Shown: one piece after another, positions 39,201 through 51,200 of the stretch | Numbering within the stretch: position 1 is the first letter of the stretch | Layout of the letters: every line of letters begins with the position of its first letter | NCBI RefSeq assembly: GCF_037975245.1 | Contig: NC_092564.1 | Location: 26,580,984-26,644,983, forward strand | DNA: 64,000 bases | DNA from: Apostichopus japonicus | Taxonomy: Eukaryota; Echinodermata; Holothuroidea; Aspidochirotida; Stichopodidae | Direction of reading: 5' to 3' | The notes under the pieces: model-generated | Database searches by the model: none | The model's input: the letters and a program-made list of their open reading frames with translations, nothing else | Told to the model about the DNA's origin: nothing | Program-made: the position numbers and the translations under genes

Positions 39201-42200
39201 AAAATTGTATTATTGTCCCCGAAAATGTGTTTGAAAGAGATAAACTAATGGTCACTTAGATTTAACTTGCAAACCCAAAGCGTTAATGTACAGTTCTTTT
39301 AATATTAAAAAAAAAGTTAATGCCCTCTTATTGGTAAATATACAGAATTGAATTTGCTTGAAATTTTTTAGCTAACTTTGTGGTTTATCCTTTCAAATTA
39401 AAGACACGTGTCCCACTGAATACCCTTCGATCTTTGTGCGGCCACCCCCCACACCCATCCCCCACCTCTGGTTGAGTCCTCTTCCGTCGCCCCTGATCAA
39501 AGTATTGCCTAACAATGAAAGATTATATTATCTGGTCTATTTTAATTGTTTTCAACATATCTGAATAAGGCCAGAACATTCATTCATGGACTGATTCATT
39601 GAGTCACATTGATTGAGTGATTGGTTGATTCATTCATTCATTGAAGGATCGAATGATTTATTGTTTGGTTGATTGATTGAGACATACAACATTCATTGAT
39701 AGAAGGATTGAATGTTTGATTAATTGATTAATTGATTCATCCATTGACTGATTGGTTCATTCATCCATTGATTGATTAATTCGTTGATTCATCCATTGAT
39801 TGATTCATCCATTGATTGATTGAGTGATTGATTGATTAATTGATTAATTTATTTATTTATTCATCCATTGATTGATTGACTGATTGAATGATTCATCCAT
39901 TGATTGTGATTGGTTCATTCATCCTCTGATTGAGTGATTGATTCATCCATTGGTGGATTGACTGATTGATTAATTGAATAATTGATACATTCATCCATTG
40001 ACTGATAGATCGATGCATTCATCCATTGCATGATTGATTCAATGAGAGAAAGATTAATTGATTCATCGATTAATTACTGTTTATTCATGTAGCTGACACC
40101 TATAGATGTACCAATGCGAGTCAAATCTGCCTGTGTGCTGAAGATCTTTCAGGCGATAAAAGAAAAGCGTGCAAGAAATGCCATTACGGTGAAGTTGACA
40201 AGATGATGTGTGTTCGAGTAGATGAAAACAACACCATCATAGTATCAGACGGTCTCACCGACACAGACTGTGTCTTTTCACAAGTTTGTCGAAAAAGATG
40301 TAACTGCGACAATACTGGGTGAGTATACGGTACCATGCCTCAGTAGAGTGAAATTCTCTTTGATTAGTTGACAGGAAAGAACTGGGGGAGGGGGTATGGG
40401 CGGCGGGAGGGGGGGGTAGATTACCAAGTCTGTTCTTATACCACCTTCCTTCTCCGAGAATTTGCCGCTTATTTATTTATTTATTTTTAATTTTTAGGGT
40501 GTCGCTTGGGACATCGCTAGTAGCCGTCCATACTCCATATTTCATTTATCTTATTTAGAACGCCCTCTGTAAACGTACGCATCCAAACCCCTTGCATATA
40601 CATTCACAATGTGCTGGAAGCCTGTGTGGCTGACGACAACATGACTCATCAGGCGAAGTTAGGAACCTTACCCCGGACCCTTCGGGTCACAAACCTTGGT
40701 CCGTGCCTCTCGGGCCACAGTGATATTACTGATGTGAATCTGTCAATGAGAGCGTGTAATACGCACGTGTTATTTGAGATTCGAGGTACGAGTTTACCAG
40801 CATGCGTACGGTACACTATGCAATGATACGAACTCCCATTGTGGTATGTGCACTAAGTAGAAAGGTCTAAATGCGATATTTTCCAAAATGGTTGAATGCA
40901 AGTCAAGGCAACTTTGCGAGAACAAGAGCAAAAAGCGAGGACTCACTCAAAGTCTGACAGCATCTAACGAATGCTGATAGGAACAACCCAACTTCACGCT
41001 TAATGTTACAATTGCAATGCCCGTGCGTCTCTACCCGTGAATCAGCTTTACTATTGTATTTATGCTTTTCCTTGGTTGTGCAGGAACCACGATGTTACTC
41101 TTCAGCCGCCAATTGCACGAAACACGGCTGGTAGTAACCCTAGTACACAGACCATGATAGGTAAGTATATAGCGACGATCACCAGGTGAAATTACCTGAA
41201 ACTTCAAAATCATTGGAATCTGCATGATAGGCTGTTTTGGCGTTCCATGAAAGGACTGGAAATTAATGAAATCTTCCATCAGCCACGTAGATGACGTTAT
41301 TATGACAATTGAGCCTAATTTTGTTTGGAATTATATCATAATGTAAGAAACAATGTTCGAAGGAAAATAACATTACTTTGTATATATATATTCTAGTTGC
41401 CATAATTTGCATATTTAGGAAATTCTAAACGCAGAGAACATTTACAACTAAACCGAAACGACTTGGGCGTAACGAAGTTACTTTAGTAACATCGTTCATA
41501 AACCACGGTGCACAAATAAACTGATTTTTTTAGAGGGGGAGGGGTGGGGGAGTAAATTTAATTATTAGCTCACTTGCATGGTTTGAGGTCTCACATTTCG
41601 TAAATATACGCCTAAATGACAAACCTTGATGTTTCAGTGTACCCTTTCGAGTTCTGTTGCAATCAAGACAATATACAAAATCACGTTTTCTTATTCTTTA
41701 TCTTTTCGTGGTTATATAGGTAAGCCTGAAGGAGTGGATACTAATTTCATCATCGCTGGCATCGCCATTTTTATCCTCATTCTGATTCTTCTCATCATTC
41801 TCGTTATCTGCTGTCGTAAAGACAAAGAATTTACCAAAAAGAAAAAGGAAGGGTAAGAAATCCGCTGTTTTTGTCTCTTTTTTTGTTGTTGTTTTTTATG
41901 TTATGTCTGCTGTTTTTCCATCTGATTTGATATGACTTCTCCATCATTTCTTGAAAAAATATGAAAGTGTTAATTATGTTTTGTGGTGGTGAAGGAGAGG
42001 GAGGCGTCATTTGCAAAATCATTTGATCATCTCGCGGGTCGACAGTACATGCAACCATCTGGCTTCACGTCCAATCAGCCAAAACGTTTACTATATGTCG
42101 TGTGTATGTGTTTGCATGTGGAAACTATGATAGCTGCATGCAGATATGTGCATTGTACAATGGAAACATTCATGGCAACCGTTAGTAGTAGATCGAATAC

Positions 42201-45200
42201 GTCCAAACGTTACTCCAGAGATCAATGACTAAACATCAGTTTTAATTCATGGTCATATACCATTTAGAAAATGAACATTGGCTATTATATTTGGCCTGTT
42301 TGGCGTTCCATAACTCGAGAGGCATAATCAATGGCATTAAATAAACATATATATTAACGCCTGTATGCATATTAACGTAGGTCATGCATGTAACAATATT
42401 GCTTCCTCATCCTGCTATGCTGCGGTTTTGGTTTTACAATTTGACAGTCCGTTCTTCATGGAGACTTATTTTGGTGATAGTCGTGGTTTATACTCAGCTA
42501 TAAACATGGTATAATTTATAAACCCTTTCCATTTTATCGTTTCGCGGTTTGTTGAGGGTTTAAGTCCGGATTTTAATAGCTAGTAAACATCAATTTCACC
42601 GAACAGACAAAGCTCATTTTAGGATAAAATATTTACGTATTATGTATTTCCTAAATTAACCGCTTCTTCCGAAAATGGTCCTTGTCCACAACGTATACAT
42701 TTACAAATAACTCTCATCACCAGAGCCGTAACCATGCAGTTAATTCGACGGACAGGGATACATTATTTACTCTTTTAGATAGGGTCATTGCTTTCAAATG
42801 ACAAGGTCAACTTTACATGCCCCTCCTTCCTCCTACATGTACTGCGTCCTCAACGCCCCCCCCCCCTTACCCGCTCTTTTTATTTTCCTTCTTTTCCCCG
42901 TCACCCTTTCCTTACCCTATATACCTGTTTCCCTCCCCGTCCCTTTATAGGCCTTTTACACAAAATAACGGCCTTAACAGGGATATATCTTTATATCATA
43001 GATTGAGTATATGAGAAAGCGTTTGCCCACGAAACGCTCATTTCCGTTCGTACCGCCTGCTTAAAACTGTACTCAAACCAGAATGCAAAATGCATTGAGG
43101 TTTCGATGACTTCAATGCACTAGACTTCTGCTTGTTAGTATAACCAGAACTAGCTGTTACAATAATTATAACACTATGGAATTATAACACAGGTCAGTCT
43201 ACTATACGTGGTTATACACACCTCCATCAAAACAATAGGGGTCTTGTACTCAATGTTATGAATCCACACACCAAGTATGACAAAATCAAACCAAACCTTG
43301 ATCTCTAATAACTTCGCACATTAAGGTTGCAGAGGAGTCATCTTATGGACAATTTAGATTGGAATATGCCCACGAAACTTCAAAGAATCAACTTGAAAGA
43401 AGCTAATGCAGGTCACTGGAGGTCAACCTGAGGTCAAAGGTCACCCAAATGCAGGTCGACTATTGTATTACAATAGCGTAACTCCCAATCTTGATGGACA
43501 GTTGGTTTTTTCAACAAAAACCAAAGGCCCAATGTACATATTTTTCTGCCTGACATATTAAAGGAAAATGTGACACATGTATTTGCAAATCGTCTTCTCA
43601 CACCTGGCCTACTTTACTTTGCTTTGTAAATTTGAATAGCTTGACTAAAATATGTTTCTCTTATCTTTTATATCAACAACAATAGTGCCCAAAAATCGCA
43701 TCACGCATAAAGAATCGCATAAAGATAATCTTTGAGCAAATAAAAACCTAGAATTTAATCTATTAAATTTTTATTGCACCATTCCTTAGTCTGTGTGCTA
43801 AACTAAATAACCCGCATTTTTATGTGTATGATGGACAAACGTTGGAACAGAAAGGAAATTTCATGAGCGGTTTACTTGCTTATAAACTATATTTTTCCCT
43901 TATAATAAAACAGATAACAGAGAATTGCTACAAAAAAATACATCTCGAGATCGGATATGTAATAATAATCTGGATTCCTTGAATAAAAAAGAGAAAATAT
44001 GAGTATGGCATACTGGCAGCTTCGTTTGTAATAACATTTAACAACGTATAAGTTGATCCACTTGTTTTTCACCACAGTCACCGAGTCACTAACCTTTTCC
44101 TCGTTAGATCCACATACTAGTTTACGAAGAATAAAAGTCAATAAAAGCTTTGAAGCGTAGATTGCCTGGCTGGCTGGCTGCCCAATTGTACTATTTCACT
44201 TCTTAACAGGCTCACTCTGCGGCATAATAGAGGATGCTGTTTGATGATGTGCACTCTGTCCTAAAATCCCAACCTTGATGCACATTTGGTTCTCAAGTTA
44301 TTGCAGAAATACTCGTTTTTGACCCCTAATTGACCTTTGTTGTACCTTGGATTATATTACCGTTATGTTTGGAAACGATCCCTTACCCCATTCACAACTA
44401 GTCCCAAAATATCAACCATGTCGGACCCTGTCAGTGGTAGTTTCACAAGTTATTGCCAAAAAACACATTTTGACCCATAATAGACCTTTGGTGACCTTGG
44501 ATCACATCACGATCATTTAGGAAAACGTGCCTCTACATCATTCACAACTTGTCCCAATATATCAGCCATGTCAAACTTTGTGACTAGAAGTTGTTGCAAA
44601 AATTAGCATAAGTTGGCAGTTTTTTGCACATAATCAACCTTGAATGACCTTGGATGTCCTGATGGTTTTTATCAAAAGTCCCCCTGATGATGTGCACTCT
44701 GTCGTAAAATTTGTTTGGCCTACAATGTACACACATAATGTTATTGCTAGAAAGGTATCAAAACCAACCTTTGGCCCCTCATAACTTGAGAACTGGGTGT
44801 CCGATTGAAGCGGGAGTTGGTTTCCTATATATAGCACAAAGAGCTCTATCATATATCAAAAATTCAAAATATTGACAAATTTTTTTTGTTTTGCCCCGTA
44901 GCTCCTAAAAGGAGCATATTTTTCAAGTTTCGACCTTTGACCTTTTTACCTCGCGGTCAGATGTAGTTTGACACGCTGATTCCAAAAAGCAACATGACAA
45001 GTCTGTGCGACCGTCCTAACTGTACTTATTATATTAAAAAAACGGAAGGTACCTTTGAGATCCGATTATGGCCACGAAAATTCAAATAACCAAAAAACTA
45101 ATAAAGGTCTCCGGAGGTCAAAGGTCCTGGATTACAACAGCGTAACTCCCAACCTTGACGGACATTTTGTTCTTAAGTTACTGCAAAAATACTATAGTTC

Positions 45201-48200
45201 TTGACCCCTGATTGACCTTTGTTGGCCTTGGATCACATGACCGTTTTGTTTTGAAACGATCCCTTACCCGATTCACAACTACTAGAATAAATATTAGATT
45301 GGTCCAAGCTGCCCTACTTGAGATATCGTGTTTACAAGCGAAGCGTCACACACACACTGGCGGATCCAGGGCCTTTGTTTGGGAGGGGCCAAAGTGGCAT
45401 TAGAGTGATATGGGGAGGGGTCTAAGGGGGAGGGGGTGCCCCCTCCCCTTTGGAAAATTTTCTATTGCTGAATGCCCTCAGATGCAATTTGGTGCGACAA
45501 AAGTGTACAATGGTGATGTTAATTTACTTCTAAAAAAAATGTTTCCCAGGTGTAATTTTCTAAAATATTTATAAAACAAAGTTGGGATCATCTTTCTCAA
45601 GAAATTTTATTTCCCATAGGTTATAAATTTCTTACAACCAGCCTGTAACTGCAAAATGGTGTTAAACTGTAAATCCTCATGCTCATACATTTACATAGCT
45701 CCCAACTCTTGAGAAGGCAAATGCTGGTCCATGCCACGAATCGCCGTCCTGGGGGAGGGGTATAAGGGGAGGGGGTGTCCCCCTCCCCTTTTGGATTTTT
45801 TGGGAATCCTGGTGATGCCTACATGTAAAATGGTGGCACTTAGAAAGGCTTTTGTCACCCAAAATTTTCTGAGAAATATGCATTTTTTTTGTGTGTAACA
45901 TCAATAAATTGAATAGTAGGTGATAATTCATTCTTTCCCGTGGCATGAAAATGTTCGCTGCTCGCCCCAATGAAAAGAAATATAGGCTAATTTGAGGTTC
46001 AAATGATGCTGTAAAGGAGGTTTTATACTCTATTATGCTAAATGCTAAAGAAATGATGGTTGCTTAGTCAAAATTTGATGCAAATTTTTTTATGTATACT
46101 TGACAATTACAATGCGTTTTTTTCGGACGCTTGTGCGGGTCAGCGGGTTTGGGCGTTAGAATGCGGGTCTAATTCCCGCGAATTGCGGGTCAGTTGGGAG
46201 CTCTGCATTTAATTTTAAACCAGAAAACGAAAAGGTTTAGACTAGTCCAGGCGCGGCGGAACGGAAAAATTATTGGGGGGCTAATGTGTGGAGACTATCT
46301 AAGCGGAGCGCCACCATCGGTTGGCGCGGGGCGTACAAGAAAATTTTAGGTTTTTTCAAACCCCCAGATGGCCGGAAACGGCACTTCCTGAGTGTTTTAT
46401 GCTGCGAATACCTAGCCCTAAAATATGGGTCTCAAGCCTGCAATTTCTCAGATTGCACGAGAAAGTCTGTAAAAACATTGTAATTTTGTATATTCGATGG
46501 TGTTTTAAGAGAGTAGCTATTACTCGTAGTGTTCTCGCAAAGAAAATGTGGTCTATAGCCAGGGGACGGGCCGAGGGTCCCCCAGCATTTACTAAAATTA
46601 TTACACCTATATAGTAGGCCCTATACGTGTGCATCGGACAGATCGACAAGTATGCATTGAAAAATGGGCAGATGCACGTTTCGGAGCCTTGGTAAATATT
46701 GCGGGGGCTTATCATGCATTTGCCCCCTCAACTTTTGCATTGGGGGCTGACCCCCCAAGCCCCCCCCCGGTTCCGCCGCCACTGGACTAGTCTACCACTG
46801 CTATTCCTCTCGATTTTTTAAATTTCCAATCATATGATTTAGCGGATGATCGGAAACACTTTTTGGCTCACCTTTGGGGGGGCCATGGCCCCCCTTGGCC
46901 CCCCTTGGATCCGCCAGTGCACACACACCCACGCACACACGCATACCAGGTGCGTATCCAGGGGGGGGCGTTGGGGGCGCGCGCCCCCCGGGTAAGAAAA
47001 AGAGGAGAGAAAAAAAAAGAGAAGAAAAAAGGAAAAAAGGGGGAAAAAGAGGAGGAGGAGAGGAAGGAAGGAAGGGAAAAGAAAATGAAGAAAGAGAGAA
47101 AAAGGAGAAAAGGAGGGAGTAAAAGAAAAACGCGAAGACATCGGGAAGAGAAAGAGGAACAGTGACATCATTACAGCGCTGAAGGGTAGCCAGCGACGGA
47201 TCAATGATTTCGTAAATGTGTGACTCACCCCACCCCTTACACCGACAACTCCATTTTTTGACGTTTCCATTTTCCTCTCTCACTAATGATCTATATATAT
47301 ATATACTATATATGGTCTATCATAACGCGTGTGTAGAATTGTGCTATGAAACCAACTGTGGCTGGTCTCGAACTCGACAGCGTCGTCGGGGAACATGACG
47401 ATTTTTGGGATGGGGGCGACCGCCCGCCCCCCCCCCAATTCAGCATTTTTTTAAATTGATATCGCTAAGTAATTTCAAAATAGAAAGTGCTTAGATGCAA
47501 CTTACAAGGCATGGGAAGTGTCATTTCCAGCGATCTGGGAGACATTTTTGGCCAAAATTTGCTTGTACGCTTCGCGCTAACAAATGGTCCTGGGTAGTGC
47601 CATTTCCAGCGATCTGGGAGGCATTTTCGGCCAAAATTTTCTTGTACGCTTCGCGCCAACCTATGGTGGCGCTACGCTTAGATAATTTGCCTACAGGCTT
47701 CGCCCCTCCCTTGACAAATTCCTCGCTACGCGCCTGTTTGAATTTGCCATCATGTACCGTACGTTCCGTTAAAATTGCGCAGTATACCGCGGGATGCTAA
47801 TGTAAACAACGACATGTCTCATGTAGATGTATAAAAAGCATGGAGGTCCAATTATGTCAAAACTCTCTTTTACATTAGTAATGGCGAATTAGGGGCTGCA
47901 TCCCCGCCGCGCAGAGGCGGAGCGTCCATACGGTCATGGGGGCGGATGCCCCCCTGACGGACTCAAATGGAATGCTGGCGCCTTTTTCAGCTCTTTACCA
48001 CTTTTTACTTATTCTAGATTATTGACTTTTTTACTGCGCTCTCATCTACTTATTGACATTTGTCACATTTTGTTGGTGTAATTTGGCGATGACACCTTAT
48101 TCTTCGTTTATCTGCAAATTAGCCAGGCCCGGAAAGGGTCATTTCCGGCGATCTAGGGAGTATCTTTACTCAAAAATTTTCTGTACGCTACGCGCCAACC

Positions 48201-51200
48201 AGTGGTGGCGCTCCGCTTAGATAGTGTCGAAAGCGCCCCTACAGACCATTCTCGCCCCTCCTAGTGACCAATACCCCTAGCTCCGCCATTGCCGCCGCGC
48301 CTCCTACGCCTATGTGTGTAGTGTTCGGTTTCGGAAATATCTGCTATTTTTTCATTTCCTTCAACCAAGTTTTATAATAGCCGTTATAACAGGTTTTAAT
48401 ATTTGTACACCAATAAATTAACTGTGTCTGAAGTTTCGAAAATTTCTGACCAACATTCTGCATCACACTTCCCTCTACTCTTGCAATTTTGACCGGTCTG
48501 TTAGGGGTTGAAGGAAGTTTTTCTATATTGGTTGTCCATAGATGAAATTTTGTACAACATTATGGGTATGTTTTGAAGTGAGTTTATTCACGAGAAATGT
48601 GAAGTTTCAAATTCTGAACAAATATGGGGCTTAAAACCTTGAAAAGTGGGGCTGACGGGTATTGTGGGCCGCGACGTAGAATCACCTACAAAAGCAAAGA
48701 CCCACAGGAGATGCGATCAGGTCGAACATGATGTGTGCCGGGTTGACAATCTTCAAAAAGGTTATGGATGAAAAAAAAACTATTAGGAAATACTTGGTTC
48801 TCAGGCAAAAAGTGTACATCTGGTTGGTCATTTCAAGCCCGAGAAGTGCCGTTTCCGGTGATCTGGGGGGTATCAAATAAGAAATTTTCTTGTACGCTGC
48901 GCGCCAACCGATGGTGGCGCTCCGCTTAGATAGTAATTCGCGCCCCCCGGGTTTGAAAATCCTGGATACGCGCCTGCATACACACTCTCCGCCTGCATGA
49001 ATTCATAGGTTACGATTATCATCGAAACCAAAAACGGGAAAGCTTAACTCAATCAATTTGTTACCCATTCTCAAAAGTTTTCCCAAAAAATGTTATGAAA
49101 TTCCTCTCCCTGATTGGATGGTTCGTTTCTATTACTAATGGGACAGAAATGATTTATGATATAATCATTAAAATGAACTAATAACCACGTTTTGTTTTCC
49201 CTTTATCGAAATTCAGCCCTTACGAAGCAGTTTATTCTACCATTGATGATGGCACTAGGCAAAATGGCAATGGTAAGACTATTTTTGTTTACTTTTTTCT
49301 TTTATATTTCTTCGTTGTATTTGAGTTTTTTTAATTAATAGGCCTATACTAATTAATGGTCGCATTTGGACAAATTATAACATATTTAGCCATATAAAGT
49401 GGCAGTACACTGGCAGGGGGAGTACATGCCCCCCTCACCCCTCCCCACGTGACGTTGGCGAAAAATAAGAAGCGGTCCTTTTGTTTTAATGACAAATATA
49501 TCATTTTACATCTTTGTAATATTAAAAACTGTTCCTTCCCTTTTCTTTTTTTAAACTATATATGTGCTTTTGTTATTCGCAAAGTAATTTGTGGTTTGGA
49601 ATTAACCCGTGGAGGATTAACTTTCTTAGAGAACTTTGTAGCAGTTTTTGTGTATTTTCCCCTATAAAACCAACGTTCCAAAGATCTTTAAGCCATACTC
49701 CGCCTCTCCCTCACTCAAGATTCAATGCTCTTCCCGTCAGACCTAAAGGGTGGTCAAAATTCTACTTAATTGTCCATTCTCCTTTTGTTTTATCTTGTTA
49801 TCTCATTAGGAGGGGATTAGAGAATAGGTATAGTCTGCTGGTTATGTGTGTTTCCCGTTTTCGACCGCATCTTCATAAAGTCATTTCTTTTCCGTATATA
49901 TCGTTGTAGCTGAAGGTTATCTCAAATGGTGGACACATTTCTCAAAAGTATTTCGCAATGTATAAACAATGTTGTGTAACTCTCAACATTTTTTTTAAGG
50001 GATTTGCTAGCTCAAATTTGGTAAAATGTGTCTATATTTCACGTATGAAGACTGTTCTTTCTGGATATTTGAAAAACTTTGGTTTAAAATTCTATACTGT
50101 AAAATCCTTACCAGTGAATGGACATGGTTCATGTCCACAAGGGATTGCTACAAATCATTTCTGGTTCTCATTTAATTCTTGGGCAGATTTAATTCACTTG
50201 CTCTACATTATTCAGATAGTTATTTTGAATTTTGAGGAAATTGTATGGCAAGGTATCACAAAAGCTAACTGGCTTTCTGGTTATGTTCGAAAGTGTAAAT
50301 TTATTCATTCTCATACTTTGATTGATGTTATACGTGTTGTTTCACTTTGTCTTCAGTTAAAATCTTCCCGAACCAACTTTACGACGCCCAAGTTGGGGGA
50401 CCTCCCGTCCCTCCGTCTCGACCAGAGGCACCCTTTCATCATAAGTCGATGCCGTCGCTCCATACCATGAACTACATCTCACCGGGGTTTCAGGACACCC
50501 AATACCAGCCATATTTACCCCACCATCAACCGATATGGAAAAACCGTCCAACCCTTCATAGGTACCCAAGTACCGATGGTATCACAACCGGTTACATGGG
50601 CTACTATAGCGGTAACAATGAACAGTTGCCAATGAATGGCACGTATATGCATCTGACTACAACACAGGCACATCCTTACCAGTTATTGCCCAACCGAGGT
50701 GCTGCGGAACTAACTCCGGAAGATGTAGAAAAGTTCAGAGAGTTAACTGCCAGTGGTCGACCTGGGTACAGGAAGCAAGTTGGTAAGGATGACAGATTGG
50801 TAGCCGAGGACTATACATCACTGAACCGTGATCCGCGGTCGTTACCTGCCGATGGAAGCCCGAGGGAGTACCCAGCACCCCGACAACATGCGACTTATGG
50901 ATTCGAACGGCGAAGTAAGACACGTGCGAACAATGTTAAGCCTGTTCCAGCGAAACGTGGACAGTACCGTAGTAAAAATGAGATGGTCATTGAAGAGAAT
51001 AGGGCGAACGAACAAATGGCTAGCAGTGACAGCGAAAACGAAGGTTATCAAGGCCTGAGCAGTGACAGCTGCCCTTATTATTTCAAAATGGGTTCTACTT
51101 TGAGTGGAGACCGTGAACAAGTTACAACACTTAAAAATGACAATCAGGAGTTAGTCACAGAGAATACTACGACAAGACCAGCAAAGAAGCCAAATTCACG

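Noticed and set aside
46801-47283. Overlapping open frames of 80-160 codons, Phe/Ser/Pro-rich or Lys/Glu-rich
   Set aside because: They come from a purine-rich tract and TIR termini of a transposon; low complexity on both strands.
49958-50356. Plus-strand open frame running into the last exon of the membrane-protein gene
   Set aside because: It overlaps intron 7 in a different frame from the exon; the part past 50,357 is a shadow of the true frame, and no separate splice or start evidence exists.
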